From NCBI GenBank assembly GCA_020725405.1, contig DYFB01000077.1, forward strand, positions 1 through 62,211: 62,211 bases of DNA. Reading direction: 5' to 3'. This DNA comes from Symbiobacterium sp. (GTDB lineage Bacteria > Bacillota > Sulfobacillia > UBA995 > UBA9673). Position 1 is the stretch's first letter, and every line of letters starts with the position of its first letter. The notes under the pieces were generated by a model. The model did not search any database. It was given only the letters and a program-made list of their open reading frames with translations, and had not been told where the DNA came from. The position numbers and the translations under genes are program-made. This document shows positions 1 to 7,700 of this stretch, piece by piece.

Positions 1-102
1 CAGGCCCAGGGCCTCATCAGCTTGCACGCCACATACCGCACACTTCGTCAACCTTGCTGAACCGCCGGATGCGGACCCGCATGTCCGGTGGTGTGGGAGG
101 AC

Positions 103-121
103 GGGGAGCGAGACGCTCCCC
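103..121 (-). terminator. Perfect 8-bp GC hairpin, possible terminator
   Basis: An inverted repeat (GGGGAGCG / CGCTCCCC, 3-nt loop) lies 26 bases beyond the stop of the leftmost minus-strand glycosyltransferase. It could end that transcript, but no U-tract follows on the minus strand, so it may be only a transcript-stabilising hairpin. Bases 1-102 hold nothing else I can support. Confidence 0.3.
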
Positions 122-146
122 TCCTACCCGATCGCCCGGCAGGGGG

Positions 147-1052
147 TCAGCTCGGGAGTATGCCCATCTTCTCGAGGACGTAGCGGGCCCGGGCGGTTGA
201 GGTGTGCTTCGCTCGGGAGAGCGCCTGCCCGGCTGCGGCGATGCGGGCCAGCCGCTCGGGGTCGGCGAGGAGAGCCTCAATCTTGTCCAGCATGTCCCCC
301 GGGCTGCCGAAGAAGACGGCGCTCTCCCCGTCGACGAAGTTGTCGGGGATGAGGATAGGCAGCCGCTCGCTGAGGAGCAGGGCCCCGTGGTAGGGTATTT
401 CCCAGTAGCGGAAGGTGTCCCAGGCCACGCCGCGCAGTGAGACGGCGATCTTGCTCCGGTTGAGTATCCAGCAGAACTGGTCCCGCGGCAGGTCGGCACC
501 CAGATAGACCGTGTATCCCTGGCGGCGCAGGAGCTCGGCGCACCACACGCGGACCTCCACGGTCGGCCTGGCCACGAAGGAGACCGCGATGTCCCTCTCC
601 GTATCGGCCGGGAGCATGACCCGAGGCGGCGCCGCGAGAGGCAAGGGGAAGAGGTCGGGCTCCAGCGAGTACATCTCCATCTTGAAGCGGTGGGTATAGC
701 GGATACCGGCCGGCCAGCCGCCGCGCTCCTCACCGTGGAGGAGGGCCACCGGGCAGCGCGGGAACCGGTCCTGGATCTCCCGCCACACGGCCACCGCCTC
801 GGGCCGGATGCTCCCGACGATCACGGCGTCGAACGCCTCACACATGTCGAGGATATCGATGAGTTCCACGGGCCTCCGGTGTCCGGGGCCGCCGGCCGGC
901 TCATCGTAGAAGTTGTACTGGAACACGCTATAGTCCTTGTAGGGATAGCAGTAGACGCGTTCGGGCCCGAGAAGCTCGTCCAGGCCCTCGTGCAGGATGT
1001 CCTCCTGAAAGCATATATCGGGACTCGTGAGGAATAGGATGGTCGTCGGCAT
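147..1052 (-). CDS. CgeB-like family 1 glycosyltransferase (paralogue 1)
   Basis: Cytosolic GT-B-type glycosyltransferase of the CgeB / Glyco_trans_1_2 kind, expected to transfer a sugar from a nucleotide donor to a surface glycan. It is very similar along its whole length to the protein at 11254-12165: both share the blocks HEGLDELLGP, CYPYKDYS, QFCWILNRSKIAVS and ILIPDNFVDGESAVF, the last being the typical C-terminal donor-side region. The ORF opens at a GTG at 1085. I prefer the ATG at 1052 because it aligns exactly with the paralogue's start. A promoter-like element just upstream would start RNA only about 4 nt before the 1085 GTG, so that start remains possible. It lies in opposite orientation to the paralogue. 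Donor and acceptor cannot be told from sequence. Confidence 0.8.
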   Translation of the reverse strand: MPTTILFLTSPDICFQEDILHEGLDELLGPERVYCYPYKDYSVFQYNFYDEPAGGPGHRRPVELIDILDMCEAFDAVIVGSIRPEAVAVWREIQDRFPRCPVALLHGEERGGWPAGIRYTHRFKMEMYSLEPDLFPLPLAAPPRVMLPADTERDIAVSFVARPTVEVRVWCAELLRRQGYTVYLGADLPRDQFCWILNRSKIAVSLRGVAWDTFRYWEIPYHGALLLSERLPILIPDNFVDGESAVFFGSPGDMLDKIEALLADPERLARIAAAGQALSRAKHTSTARARYVLEKMGILPS

Positions 1053-1095
1053 ACGGCTCTGCGCTGACCTCACTCCCACGGGCACTCTATCCTAC

Positions 1096-1124
1096 AAGAT
1101 ATGCAGTCTGTCTGAACCTGGCAA
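1096..1124 (-). promoter_or_regulatory. Candidate sigma-A promoter for the CgeB-like glycosyltransferase
   Basis: On the minus strand TTGCCA, a 17-bp spacer and TATCTT form a good vegetative promoter. The predicted RNA start near 1089 is only about 4 nt from the GTG at 1085 and 37 nt from the ATG at 1052, so this promoter bears on the start choice. Confidence 0.5.
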
Positions 1125-1318
1125 CAGCCCAAGCCAGGGCGCCCCGGCCTGGGTTCGCCTTCCGGCGCCCGAGGTTCAGTCGTCGGAGATCACTATCACC
1201 CCTTGCCGACGGTCGAAGCCGCGCCCCCCTCAACCGCGGCGCGGGCCGGCAGGATAAGCGACCAGGGCTCCCGAAGGCATCCGCCATCCGGCTGCCGCCT
1301 GCAAGTGAGGAGTGCGCC

Positions 1319-2806
1319 ATGGACAACAAGGAGCTTGATGATCTGCGGAGAGAAGTGGAGGCCCTCAGCGAACGGGTCCGGCGACTGGAAGGTCAACTGT
1401 CTGGCCTCGCCGTCCGACCCCCGGCCGGAGCCTCAGCGGCCGGGCCGGGGGCAGCCCCGTCGGCGGCCGGGCCGGGGGCAGCCCCGTCGGCGGCCGTTCC
1501 GGGGGCAGCCCCGTCGGCGGCCGTTCCGGGGGCAGCCCCGTCGGCGGCCGTTCCGGGGGCAGCCCCGCCGGCGCCCGTTCCGGGTCCGGCCTCGGGGCTG
1601 CCCACGGGCGAACCGGAGAGCCTGGAGAGCCGCATCGGTGGCCTGTGGCTTAACCGCATCGGTGCGGTGGCCCTGGTATCGGCCCTGGCCTTCTTCCTGA
1701 AGTACGCCTTCGACCATGGCTGGGTGAGCGAGTACGGACGGATCGCCATCGGTCTTGCGACGGGGGTGCTGCTCCTGGGGGCCGGCGAGCACTACCTCAG
1801 TCGGGGACGGATGGTCCGGTTCGGGATCGGCCTCGGCGGGGCCGGTATCGCCGCCTTTTACGTGACCATCCATGCCGCTCTGAGTTTCTACGGCCTGATC
1901 GATCCCCTGACCGCCAAGGTCCTGATGTCGGCGGTGACCTTGCTCGCCCTGGGTCTTGCCCTTCGCCGCAACCTGGTCGCCTTTGCCGTTGTGGGCCTGG
2001 CCGGCGGCTACCTGACCCCGCTCCTCACCTCCGGGGCTGGAGCCTACGTGGCCCTCTACACCTATCTACTGGTCTTCAGCCTGGTCATTCTGGCCGTGTC
2101 CCTCGGCAAGCGCTGGCATGGTCTTTCCCTGCTCGGCCTGCTCTTCACTTACACTCTCTACATTGCCGGCCTGAACGCGAGCCATCCGGGTCCGAACGCG
2201 ATCTCTCCGGGAGAACTCGCCGCCTACATGTGGTTCCTGTCCTTGTTTCACCTCCTCTTCATGGTCGCTGGTCCGGCCGGCGGTCTGTGCCGGCGGGAAC
2301 CGGCCGACGGGTGGCTGATAGCCGGTTCGGTCGTGTCGTCACTGCTCTACGTCTCCCTGGCCGGCGCCCTCCTCTTTGGGGGGCACCGAGGCTTGCTGGC
2401 CCTCGCTCTTCTGGGCTGGGGGGCCTTCTGCCTGGCGGTCATGGTGGTCGTCGGCTGCCGCGGCCAGCAGCGCGACCCGCGCCTGGGCCACTGGATGCTG
2501 GTCCTGGCCTTCGGCTACGTGGCTTTCGCCGTTCCCTTCGGACTTGACGCCCGCTGGGTTACGGTCGCCTGGCTGGTCCAGTCACTGGCGGTGGTCGCCC
2601 TCGGCATATGGAGGAGGGCTTCCCTCCTGCGCTGGCTCGGCATCAGCCTTCTGCTGGTGACCGCGGGCAAGCTCGTGCTGGTAGACCTGGCCGGGCTGGA
2701 GACCGTCTGGCGGATACTGATGTTCCTGGCCTCGGGCCTGGTCTTCCTGATGGCCTCATACCTCTACCAGCGCTTCCTCGGCCCACAGCAGGGTCAGGCG
2801 GCCTAG
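1319..2806 (+). CDS. DUF2339 multi-pass membrane protein
   Basis: Predicted integral membrane protein of the DUF2339 family. Residues 1-32 form a charged amphipathic helix or coiled coil (DDLRREVEALSERVRRLEGQ). Residues 40-92 are a low-complexity Ala/Pro/Gly linker built from 9-residue repeats. From about residue 105 (RIGGLWLNRIGAVALV) to the end there are more than ten hydrophobic helices, with the family blocks GLWLNRIGA, LGGAGIAAFY and GLAGGYLTP. The family's biochemical role is unknown. Bacterial members are usually much longer (800-1000 aa), so at 495 aa this is a short version. The start is a good ATG with GTGAGGAG upstream. It is followed after 28 bp by the isomerase-like gene on the same strand. 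Confidence 0.85.
   Translation: MDNKELDDLRREVEALSERVRRLEGQLSGLAVRPPAGASAAGPGAAPSAAGPGAAPSAAVPGAAPSAAVPGAAPSAAVPGAAPPAPVPGPASGLPTGEPESLESRIGGLWLNRIGAVALVSALAFFLKYAFDHGWVSEYGRIAIGLATGVLLLGAGEHYLSRGRMVRFGIGLGGAGIAAFYVTIHAALSFYGLIDPLTAKVLMSAVTLLALGLALRRNLVAFAVVGLAGGYLTPLLTSGAGAYVALYTYLLVFSLVILAVSLGKRWHGLSLLGLLFTYTLYIAGLNASHPGPNAISPGELAAYMWFLSLFHLLFMVAGPAGGLCRREPADGWLIAGSVVSSLLYVSLAGALLFGGHRGLLALALLGWGAFCLAVMVVVGCRGQQRDPRLGHWMLVLAFGYVAFAVPFGLDARWVTVAWLVQSLAVVALGIWRRASLLRWLGISLLLVTAGKLVLVDLAGLETVWRILMFLASGLVFLMASYLYQRFLGPQQGQAA
1436..1570 (+). repeat. 27-bp in-frame minisatellite in the DUF2339 gene
   Basis: Five consecutive 27-bp units encode the nonapeptide AA(G/V)PGAAP(S/P). Units 1-2 carry Gly and units 3-5 carry Val at position 3, showing duplication in two steps. 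A sixth, degenerate unit follows. Confidence 0.9.
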
Positions 2807-2834
2807 GGAGCGGCCCGGAGAGGAGGGCGCCGAC

Positions 2835-4223
2835 GTGACGACACGGGGAGCCGCGCGACGGGGAGCCGACCAAGTCGGAGCGCCTGAACTGGCCTTCTTC
2901 TCGTCGCCCATCGCCGACCGGGAGGAAGTGGCCGCCTCCGCGGCCCGCGTAAGGCGTGAGCTCGAGAGGTGTCTCCCGGCCGGGGGGAGAGGCCCGGCAG
3001 CCCTCCCGGTAGCCTGCGTCCTCACGGGCGGTACCGAGGCCCGGGTGCTCGACTGGCTTGCCGCTCGGGAGCGGGAGAAGCGGCCCGACGACCCCGGAGC
3101 GGGCTCGTCCGGCGGCCCGGCCCCGCCCGACCGGGTCCCGGTCGTCCTGCTGGCCCTGCCGCAGTCGAACTCCCTCCCGGCCTGCTTCGAGATTCTGGCC
3201 CGCCTGAGACAGGTCGGCCGGGCGGGGCGCATCGTCGTCTTCGAGCGCGGCGGGTGGCGGGAAGAACTCGTCGCCCTGTGGACGATGGGGCGGACAGCGT
3301 CCTTCCTGAGGACAGCCCGGCTGGGCCTTCTCGGCGGCCCGTCGGCCTGGCTCGTGGCCAGTTCCACGCCAGCCGGGCTCGTGCGCGAGGTGTGGGGCCC
3401 GACCGTCGTGGAGCTTCCCCTGACCGACCTCATTGCGCGGGCCCGCCGGTTGGCCGGCCCGGACCTGGTCGGCGAGGCCGCTTCCCTCCGGGAGAGGGCC
3501 CTCGGGGTGGTGGAACCGACGGACGACGCCCTCGTCGGGGCTCTCGCGCTGGCCCGGGCCCTGCGCGAGGTGGTCTCCGAGCACGGCCTCGACGCCGTGA
3601 CCCTGAGGTGCTTCGACCTCCTCGAGCCCCTGGGCAACACCGGCTGCCTGGCTCTGGCGCTCCTGAACGACGAGGGTGTGACGGCCGCCTGCGAGGGCGA
3701 CATCCCCGCGACCCTGACCATGATGCTCCTACAGAGCCTGACCGGGCGCCCCTGCTTCATGGCCAACCCCTCCGACCTCGACCCTGAGAGGGGGCTTGTC
3801 ACCTTCGCCCACTGCACCGTCCCCCTCGGACTCGTGACGTCCTTCCGGCTCAGGTCGCACTTCGAGTCGAGGACCGGCGTCGGCGTGGAGGGCCGCCTGG
3901 CGGACCAGGAGGTCACGGTGGCCCGCGTGGGCGGCCCGGACCTCCGCGGCCTCGAGGTCTTCCATGGGACGGTGACCGGGCCCGGCCTGCCCGGCCTGTC
4001 CGGCGGCGTCGCCTCCGCGAGGGGGACGGCCTCGGCGGTGGACCCCGGACTCCCACGGGAGGATCTCTGCCGGACCCAGGTCACCGTGGACGTAGGACGG
4101 GAGCAGGTCCTTCGTCTTCTCGAGCGCCCGCTCGGGAACCACCACGTCATCTGCCCGGGAAGGCACACCGGGGCGGTCCGGACGTTCGCCGAGCTGTTCC
4201 TCCCGGCCCCGCGTCTTATGTAA
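2835..4223 (+). CDS. L-fucose/L-arabinose isomerase-like protein
   Basis: A 462-aa soluble protein with the overall layout of the L-fucose isomerase-like superfamily. The N-terminal Rossmann-like half contains VACVLTGGTEARVLDW and a VVLLALPQSNSLPA segment, as in family members that begin by sensing the sugar. The C-terminal half has the ACEGDIPATLTMML block, where family members place a metal-binding Glu/Asp, then GRPCFMANPSDLD and a late HHVICPG segment. The likely activity is aldose-ketose isomerisation, but the substrate is not predictable. GTG start with GGAGG 10 nt upstream. It sits between DUF2339 and the NDP-sugar genes and could supply a deoxy sugar or be unrelated to the glycan island. 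Confidence 0.75.
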   Translation: MTTRGAARRGADQVGAPELAFFSSPIADREEVAASAARVRRELERCLPAGGRGPAALPVACVLTGGTEARVLDWLAAREREKRPDDPGAGSSGGPAPPDRVPVVLLALPQSNSLPACFEILARLRQVGRAGRIVVFERGGWREELVALWTMGRTASFLRTARLGLLGGPSAWLVASSTPAGLVREVWGPTVVELPLTDLIARARRLAGPDLVGEAASLRERALGVVEPTDDALVGALALARALREVVSEHGLDAVTLRCFDLLEPLGNTGCLALALLNDEGVTAACEGDIPATLTMMLLQSLTGRPCFMANPSDLDPERGLVTFAHCTVPLGLVTSFRLRSHFESRTGVGVEGRLADQEVTVARVGGPDLRGLEVFHGTVTGPGLPGLSGGVASARGTASAVDPGLPREDLCRTQVTVDVGREQVLRLLERPLGNHHVICPGRHTGAVRTFAELFLPAPRLM

Positions 4224-4231
4224 ACGCCTCA

Positions 4232-4279
4232 GCTGCACCCCTCATATGCTGGTAGAGGGCTTTCCCTGAGGGGTGCGGC
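4232..4279 (+). promoter_or_regulatory. Stem-loop sequestering the SD of the first sugar-nucleotide gene
   Basis: Bases 4232-4244 (GCTGCACCCCTCA) pair with 4267-4279 (TGAGGGGTGCGGC) over 13 positions with one G-U wobble, leaving a 22-nt loop. The 3' arm contains the only SD-like element (GAGGGG) for the GTG at 4283. When folded, the structure would hide the ribosome-binding site, or it could serve as an attenuator between the isomerase-like gene and the glycan genes. Confidence 0.5.
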
Positions 4280-4282
4280 AGT

Positions 4283-5278
4283 GTGAGAGTTCTCATCACC
4301 GGAGTCACCGGTTTCGCCGGAAGCCATCTGGCGGAGTACGCCCTCGCCCAACCGGGGGTCGAGGTCTACGGCACCTGCCGCACGCGGAGCCGTCTTGACA
4401 ACATCATTCACCTCGAGGGCCGCCTGCGACTGGTCGAGTGCGATCTCCGCGACCCGTTCTCCGTCCAGGCCCTCATCGCCCTGACGAGACCGGACCGGCT
4501 CTTCCATCTCGCGGCCCAGAGCTTCGTCCCCACCTCCTGGACCGCCCCCGAGGAGACGATCGTGACGAACGTCCTCGGCCAGCTCAACCTCCTCGAGGCC
4601 GTCCGCAGGCACAGCCCGGAGACGCGCTTTCAGATAGCCTGCTCTTCGGAGGAGTACGGGCTCGTCCACCCGGACGAGGTGCCGATAGACGAGTCGAACC
4701 CGTTGCGCCCGCTCAGCCCGTACGGTGTCAGCAAGGTGGCTCAGGACCTCCTGGGCTACCAGTACCACGCCTCCTACGGCCTGCATACCGTGCGGACCAG
4801 GGCCTTCAACCACACCGGGCCCCGCCGGGGGGAGGTCTTCGTGACATCGAGCTTCGCCAAACAAGTGGCCGAGGTCGAGGCCGGCCGGCGCCCCCCCGTC
4901 CTGCACTGCGGCAATCTCGAGGCCCGCCGGGACTTCACCGACGTCCGCGACATGGTCAGGGCCTACTGGCTGGCCCTCGAACACGGTGAGCCGGGAGAGG
5001 TCTACGTCATCGCTTCAGGCCGGAGCTACTCCATTCGAGAGGTCCTCGAGATGGTTCTCGGAATGGCCGCCGTCCCCATCCGGGTGGAGGTCGACCCGGA
5101 ACGACTCCGTCCCTCGGACGTGCCCATCCTCGAGGGCAACGCGGCCAGGTTCCGGGCGAGGACCGGGTGGGTCCCGGAGATACCCTTCACCAAGACCATG
5201 GCCGACCTCCTCGACTACTGGCGGGCGGTCGTGGCCGGTCGTCCGGCCCCGGTGGAGGGCGTCCAGGGTGGCCGGTGA
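4283..5278 (+). CDS. Gmd/Rmd-family NAD(P)-dependent sugar-nucleotide dehydrogenase
   Basis: Extended short-chain dehydrogenase acting on a GDP-sugar. The N-terminal nucleotide-binding motif is TGVTGFAGSH (about residues 6-15). Further signatures are HLAAQSFVPTSW, SSEEYG, the catalytic SPYGVSK (YxxxK), RAFNHTGPRRGEVFV, GNLEARRDFTDVRDMVRAYW and RPSDVP. SSEEYG and GNLEA-RDFTDVRD are what I recall from Rmd, GDP-6-deoxy-4-keto-D-mannose reductase of thermophilic bacilli, which makes GDP-D-rhamnose for S-layer glycans. The length (331 aa) is between Rmd (about 300) and Gmd (about 350-370), so GDP-mannose 4,6-dehydratase activity is not excluded. GTG start whose SD lies in a hairpin. First gene of a six-gene plus-strand run that ends with rmlB. 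Confidence 0.85.
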   Translation: MRVLITGVTGFAGSHLAEYALAQPGVEVYGTCRTRSRLDNIIHLEGRLRLVECDLRDPFSVQALIALTRPDRLFHLAAQSFVPTSWTAPEETIVTNVLGQLNLLEAVRRHSPETRFQIACSSEEYGLVHPDEVPIDESNPLRPLSPYGVSKVAQDLLGYQYHASYGLHTVRTRAFNHTGPRRGEVFVTSSFAKQVAEVEAGRRPPVLHCGNLEARRDFTDVRDMVRAYWLALEHGEPGEVYVIASGRSYSIREVLEMVLGMAAVPIRVEVDPERLRPSDVPILEGNAARFRARTGWVPEIPFTKTMADLLDYWRAVVAGRPAPVEGVQGGR

Positions 5279-6353
5279 CAAGCTGAAGGGTTTGGTCCTG
5301 TGCGGCGGTCGCGGAACGCGCCTGCGCCCCCTCACCTATACGCGGGCCAAGCAGCTCATCCCCATCGCCAACCGGCCCAGCGTCTTCTACGCCATCGACG
5401 ACCTCGCCGCGGCCGGCATCCGCGACATCGGCGTGGTCGTCAGCCCGGAGACGGGGGCGGAGGTGGAGGAAGCCTTCGGCGACGGCGAGGCCTGGGGGGT
5501 CAGCTTCACCTTCATCCTCCAGGAAGCTCCGCTCGGGCTGGCCCACGCGGTGAAGACGGCCCGTCCCTTCCTCGGTCGCGACTCCTTCCTCATGTATCTC
5601 GGCGACAACCTCCTCTCCGGAGGTCTCTCCCGCCTGGTCGAGGTCTTTCGGAGCGGCGACCTCCACGCCCTGGTGCTGCTCACCCGGGTCGAGGACCCGA
5701 CCCAGTTCGGCGTCGCCGTGGTCGACCTGCAGGGCCGGGTCGTCCGGCTCGTCGAGAAGCCCAAGGACCCACCGTCGGACCTCGCCCTGGTTGGGGTTTA
5801 CGTGTTTCATCCGGTGATCCACGAGGTCATCGAGACCCTTCGGCCGAGCTCGCGAGGGGAGTACGAGATAACCGACGCCATCCAGGGGCTTCTCGACCGC
5901 GGCCTCCGGGTGGCCGCCCACCGGGTCGAGGGCTGGTGGAAGGATACCGGCAAGCCCGGCGACCTCCTCGATGCCAACCGGGTCGTTCTCTCCCGGCTCA
6001 GCCGGCGCCTCGACGGCGACGCGGTCGACTCCGAGGTGAGCGGGGAAGTCGTCGTCGAAACCGGGGCCAGGGTGGTCCGGTCGGTCGTCCGCGGCCCGGT
6101 CCACATCGCCGCCGGCGCCCTCGTCGAGGAGAGCCACGTCGGCCCCTACACGTCGGTGGGGCGGGGAGCCCGGGTTGTCCGGAGCGACGTCGAGTACTCC
6201 ATCATCCTCGACGAGGCCGCGGTTATCGACCTCCCATGCCGTCTTGACGCATCCGTCCTGGGGCAGGGCGCCACCGTGCGCGGCGGGGCCAACCGCCCGC
6301 ACCGCCACTCCGTCCGCCTCGTCCTGGGGGACCGGAGCCTGGTCAGCCTATGA
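5268..6353 (+). CDS. rmlA: Glucose-1-phosphate thymidylyltransferase, long form
   Basis: Makes dTDP-glucose from dTTP and glucose-1-phosphate, the first step of dTDP-L-rhamnose synthesis. The N-terminal nucleotidyltransferase domain has the signature GGRGTRLRPLT (residues about 10-20), then YLGDNLL, VEKPKDPPSD and GEYEITDAIQ. The C-terminal third (LDGDAVDSEVSGEVVVETGA onward) is a left-handed beta-helix, so this is the long form of about 355-360 aa (361 here), known from actinobacteria and archaea, rather than the short RfbA. The ORF track starts far too early. The GTG at 5268 has GGAGG about 10 nt upstream, gives the right length, and overlaps the preceding gene by 11 bp, implying translational coupling. 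Confidence 0.93.
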   Translation: MAGDKLKGLVLCGGRGTRLRPLTYTRAKQLIPIANRPSVFYAIDDLAAAGIRDIGVVVSPETGAEVEEAFGDGEAWGVSFTFILQEAPLGLAHAVKTARPFLGRDSFLMYLGDNLLSGGLSRLVEVFRSGDLHALVLLTRVEDPTQFGVAVVDLQGRVVRLVEKPKDPPSDLALVGVYVFHPVIHEVIETLRPSSRGEYEITDAIQGLLDRGLRVAAHRVEGWWKDTGKPGDLLDANRVVLSRLSRRLDGDAVDSEVSGEVVVETGARVVRSVVRGPVHIAAGALVEESHVGPYTSVGRGARVVRSDVEYSIILDEAAVIDLPCRLDASVLGQGATVRGGANRPHRHSVRLVLGDRSLVSL

Positions 6354-7114
6354 CCCGGCCTCCGGGCGGAGCGGCGGGTTCCATCCTCCTCACCGGAGGC
6401 GGGGGTCGCCTGGGACGGGAACTCCTCCGCCTTCTTCCCGGCCTCGTCGCCCCGTCCCGGGCCGAGCTCGACCTTACCCGCCCCGCCTCGGTCGGCCGGG
6501 CCTTCGGCTTCCACCGGCCGGCGGTCGTCGTCCACGCCGCCGCCTTCACCGACGTCGCCCGGGCCGAGCGCGACCGGGAGGAGTGCTGGGCGGTCAACGT
6601 GCGGGGGACGGCCGCGGTGGTGCGCGAGGCCGCCCGCCACGGCTGCGCCCTCATCCACATCTCCACGGACTACGTCTTCCACGGCTCGCGGGGCTACTAC
6701 CGGGAGGACGAGCCTCCCGGGCCGGTCCGCAACTACTACGCCCTGAGCAAGCTCGCCGCGGAGGAGGTCGCCCGTCTGGCGCCCCGTCACCTCGTCATCC
6801 GCACGAGCTTCCGGCCGCGCGACTGGCCGCACCCGGTCGCCTTCGTGGACCTCTACACCAGCCAGGACTACGTCGACGTCGTGGCGCCGGACATCGCCCT
6901 GGCCATAGTGAAGTGGCGGCAAATACCCTACGACACCCTGCACATCGCCACGGAGAGGAAGACGGCCTTCGAGCTCGCCCGCCGCCGGCGTCCCGACGTC
7001 CGGCCGGGACGCCGGTCCGAGGCCGCGGTCGACCTGCCGGAGGACATCTCTCTTGACATCGCGCGCTGGCGGGGTCTGAAGGCCGGCTGGCTCGGGGAGG
7101 AGGGACCGGGGTGA
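6350..7114 (+). CDS. rmlD: dTDP-4-dehydrorhamnose reductase family protein
   Basis: Last enzyme of dTDP-L-rhamnose synthesis (reduction of the 4-keto group with NAD(P)H). It shows the glycine-rich loop LLTGGGGRLGRELL, VVVHAAAFTDV, the STDYVFHG block and the catalytic YYALSK (YxxxK). At 254 aa it is 30-40 residues shorter than usual RmlD; the C-terminal substrate-binding region is abbreviated but still ends in family-like ISLDIARWRG. It starts with ATG overlapping rmlA's stop by 4 bp (ATGA). Its stop codon lies inside a 26-bp tandem duplication shared with the start of the next gene. Confidence 0.85.
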   Translation: MTRPPGGAAGSILLTGGGGRLGRELLRLLPGLVAPSRAELDLTRPASVGRAFGFHRPAVVVHAAAFTDVARAERDREECWAVNVRGTAAVVREAARHGCALIHISTDYVFHGSRGYYREDEPPGPVRNYYALSKLAAEEVARLAPRHLVIRTSFRPRDWPHPVAFVDLYTSQDYVDVVAPDIALAIVKWRQIPYDTLHIATERKTAFELARRRRPDVRPGRRSEAAVDLPEDISLDIARWRGLKAGWLGEEGPG

Positions 7115-7153
7115 CGGGGACGGGGTGGGGACCGGGGTGACGGGGATGGGGTG
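7102..7153 (+). repeat. 26-bp tandem duplication spanning the rmlD stop and rmlC start
   Basis: Two adjacent copies of a 26-bp G-rich unit (GGGACCGGGGTGACGGGG...) differ at one base. The single C-to-T difference in copy 2 creates the ATG at 7146. Copy 1 carries the rmlD TGA. Runs of four G make the segment able to form a G-quadruplex on the coding strand. Confidence 0.85.
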
Positions 7154-7700
7154 GGGGGTGACCCCCCTGCCTGAGGTGGCGAGGGCCCTCACCTTCCAGG
7201 ACTACGGCCGGGGCCCGGAGCTCGAGGGCGTCTACCACCGTCCGCTGCGGAAGCACCGGGCCCTGGAGGGCTGGTTCATGGAGTACCTGCGGGTGACGGG
7301 AGGAAGGGCCGAGACCGACGTCGGAGTCCCCGGGGACTTCGAGGTCCGTCAGGTTTCCTTCTCCTACGCCGCGCCCGGGCGGCTGAACGCCTTCCACCTT
7401 CACCCGCGGGAGCGGCAGGACGAGCTCTGGTGTGTCGTCGACGGTCTTCTGGCCGTCTGGCTCGTTGACGTGAGGGAGGGGTCGCCGACGGCCGGGCTGC
7501 GGCGCCGCTATATCCTCTCCGGGGAGGAGCCGGCTCTTCTCCACATCCCGTCGGGTGTGGCCCACGGCTACCGGGCCGGCCCGGCCGGGGCCCTCCTGGT
7601 CTACGCCGTGACGTCGCAGTTCGACCCGGTCCACCCCAACGAGGCCCGCCTCCCCTGGGATCACTTCGGCGCCGGGCTGTGGGAGGATGACCGTGGCTGA
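7146..7700 (+). CDS. rmlC: dTDP-4-dehydrorhamnose 3,5-epimerase-like cupin (RmlC family)
   Basis: Cupin enzyme expected to epimerise C3 and C5 of dTDP-4-keto-6-deoxyglucose. Recognisable RmlC features are a conserved His in FHLHPRERQDELWCVV followed by DGLLAVWLVDVR, the downstream LHIPSGVAHGY block, and LVYAVTSQFDPVHPNEARLPWD near the C-terminus. It is more divergent than a housekeeping RmlC: the usual R-G-x-H motif reads NAFHLHP and the N-terminus differs. A related sugar 3- or 5-epimerase is therefore possible. The start is ambiguous between GTG 7125 and ATG 7146, both inside a tandem duplication. I chose 7146 because GACGGGG immediately upstream can act as SD and the extra seven residues are only repeat-encoded Gly/Thr. 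Confidence 0.8.
   Translation: MGWGVTPLPEVARALTFQDYGRGPELEGVYHRPLRKHRALEGWFMEYLRVTGGRAETDVGVPGDFEVRQVSFSYAAPGRLNAFHLHPRERQDELWCVVDGLLAVWLVDVREGSPTAGLRRRYILSGEEPALLHIPSGVAHGYRAGPAGALLVYAVTSQFDPVHPNEARLPWDHFGAGLWEDDRG

Noticed and set aside
17-733. 238-aa minus-strand ORF overlapping the first glycosyltransferase
   Set aside because: Arg/Ser/Pro-rich shadow frame of a gene with clear homology; no family motif.
2643-4168. Long minus-strand ORFs opposite the isomerase-like gene
   Set aside because: Typical GC-rich antisense shadows with Arg/Pro/Gly bias; the plus frame has real motifs and a good SD.
5187-6308. 373-aa minus-strand ORF opposite rmlA
   Set aside because: Shadow frame; the composition is Asp/Gly/Val repeats from antisense of a thymidylyltransferase.
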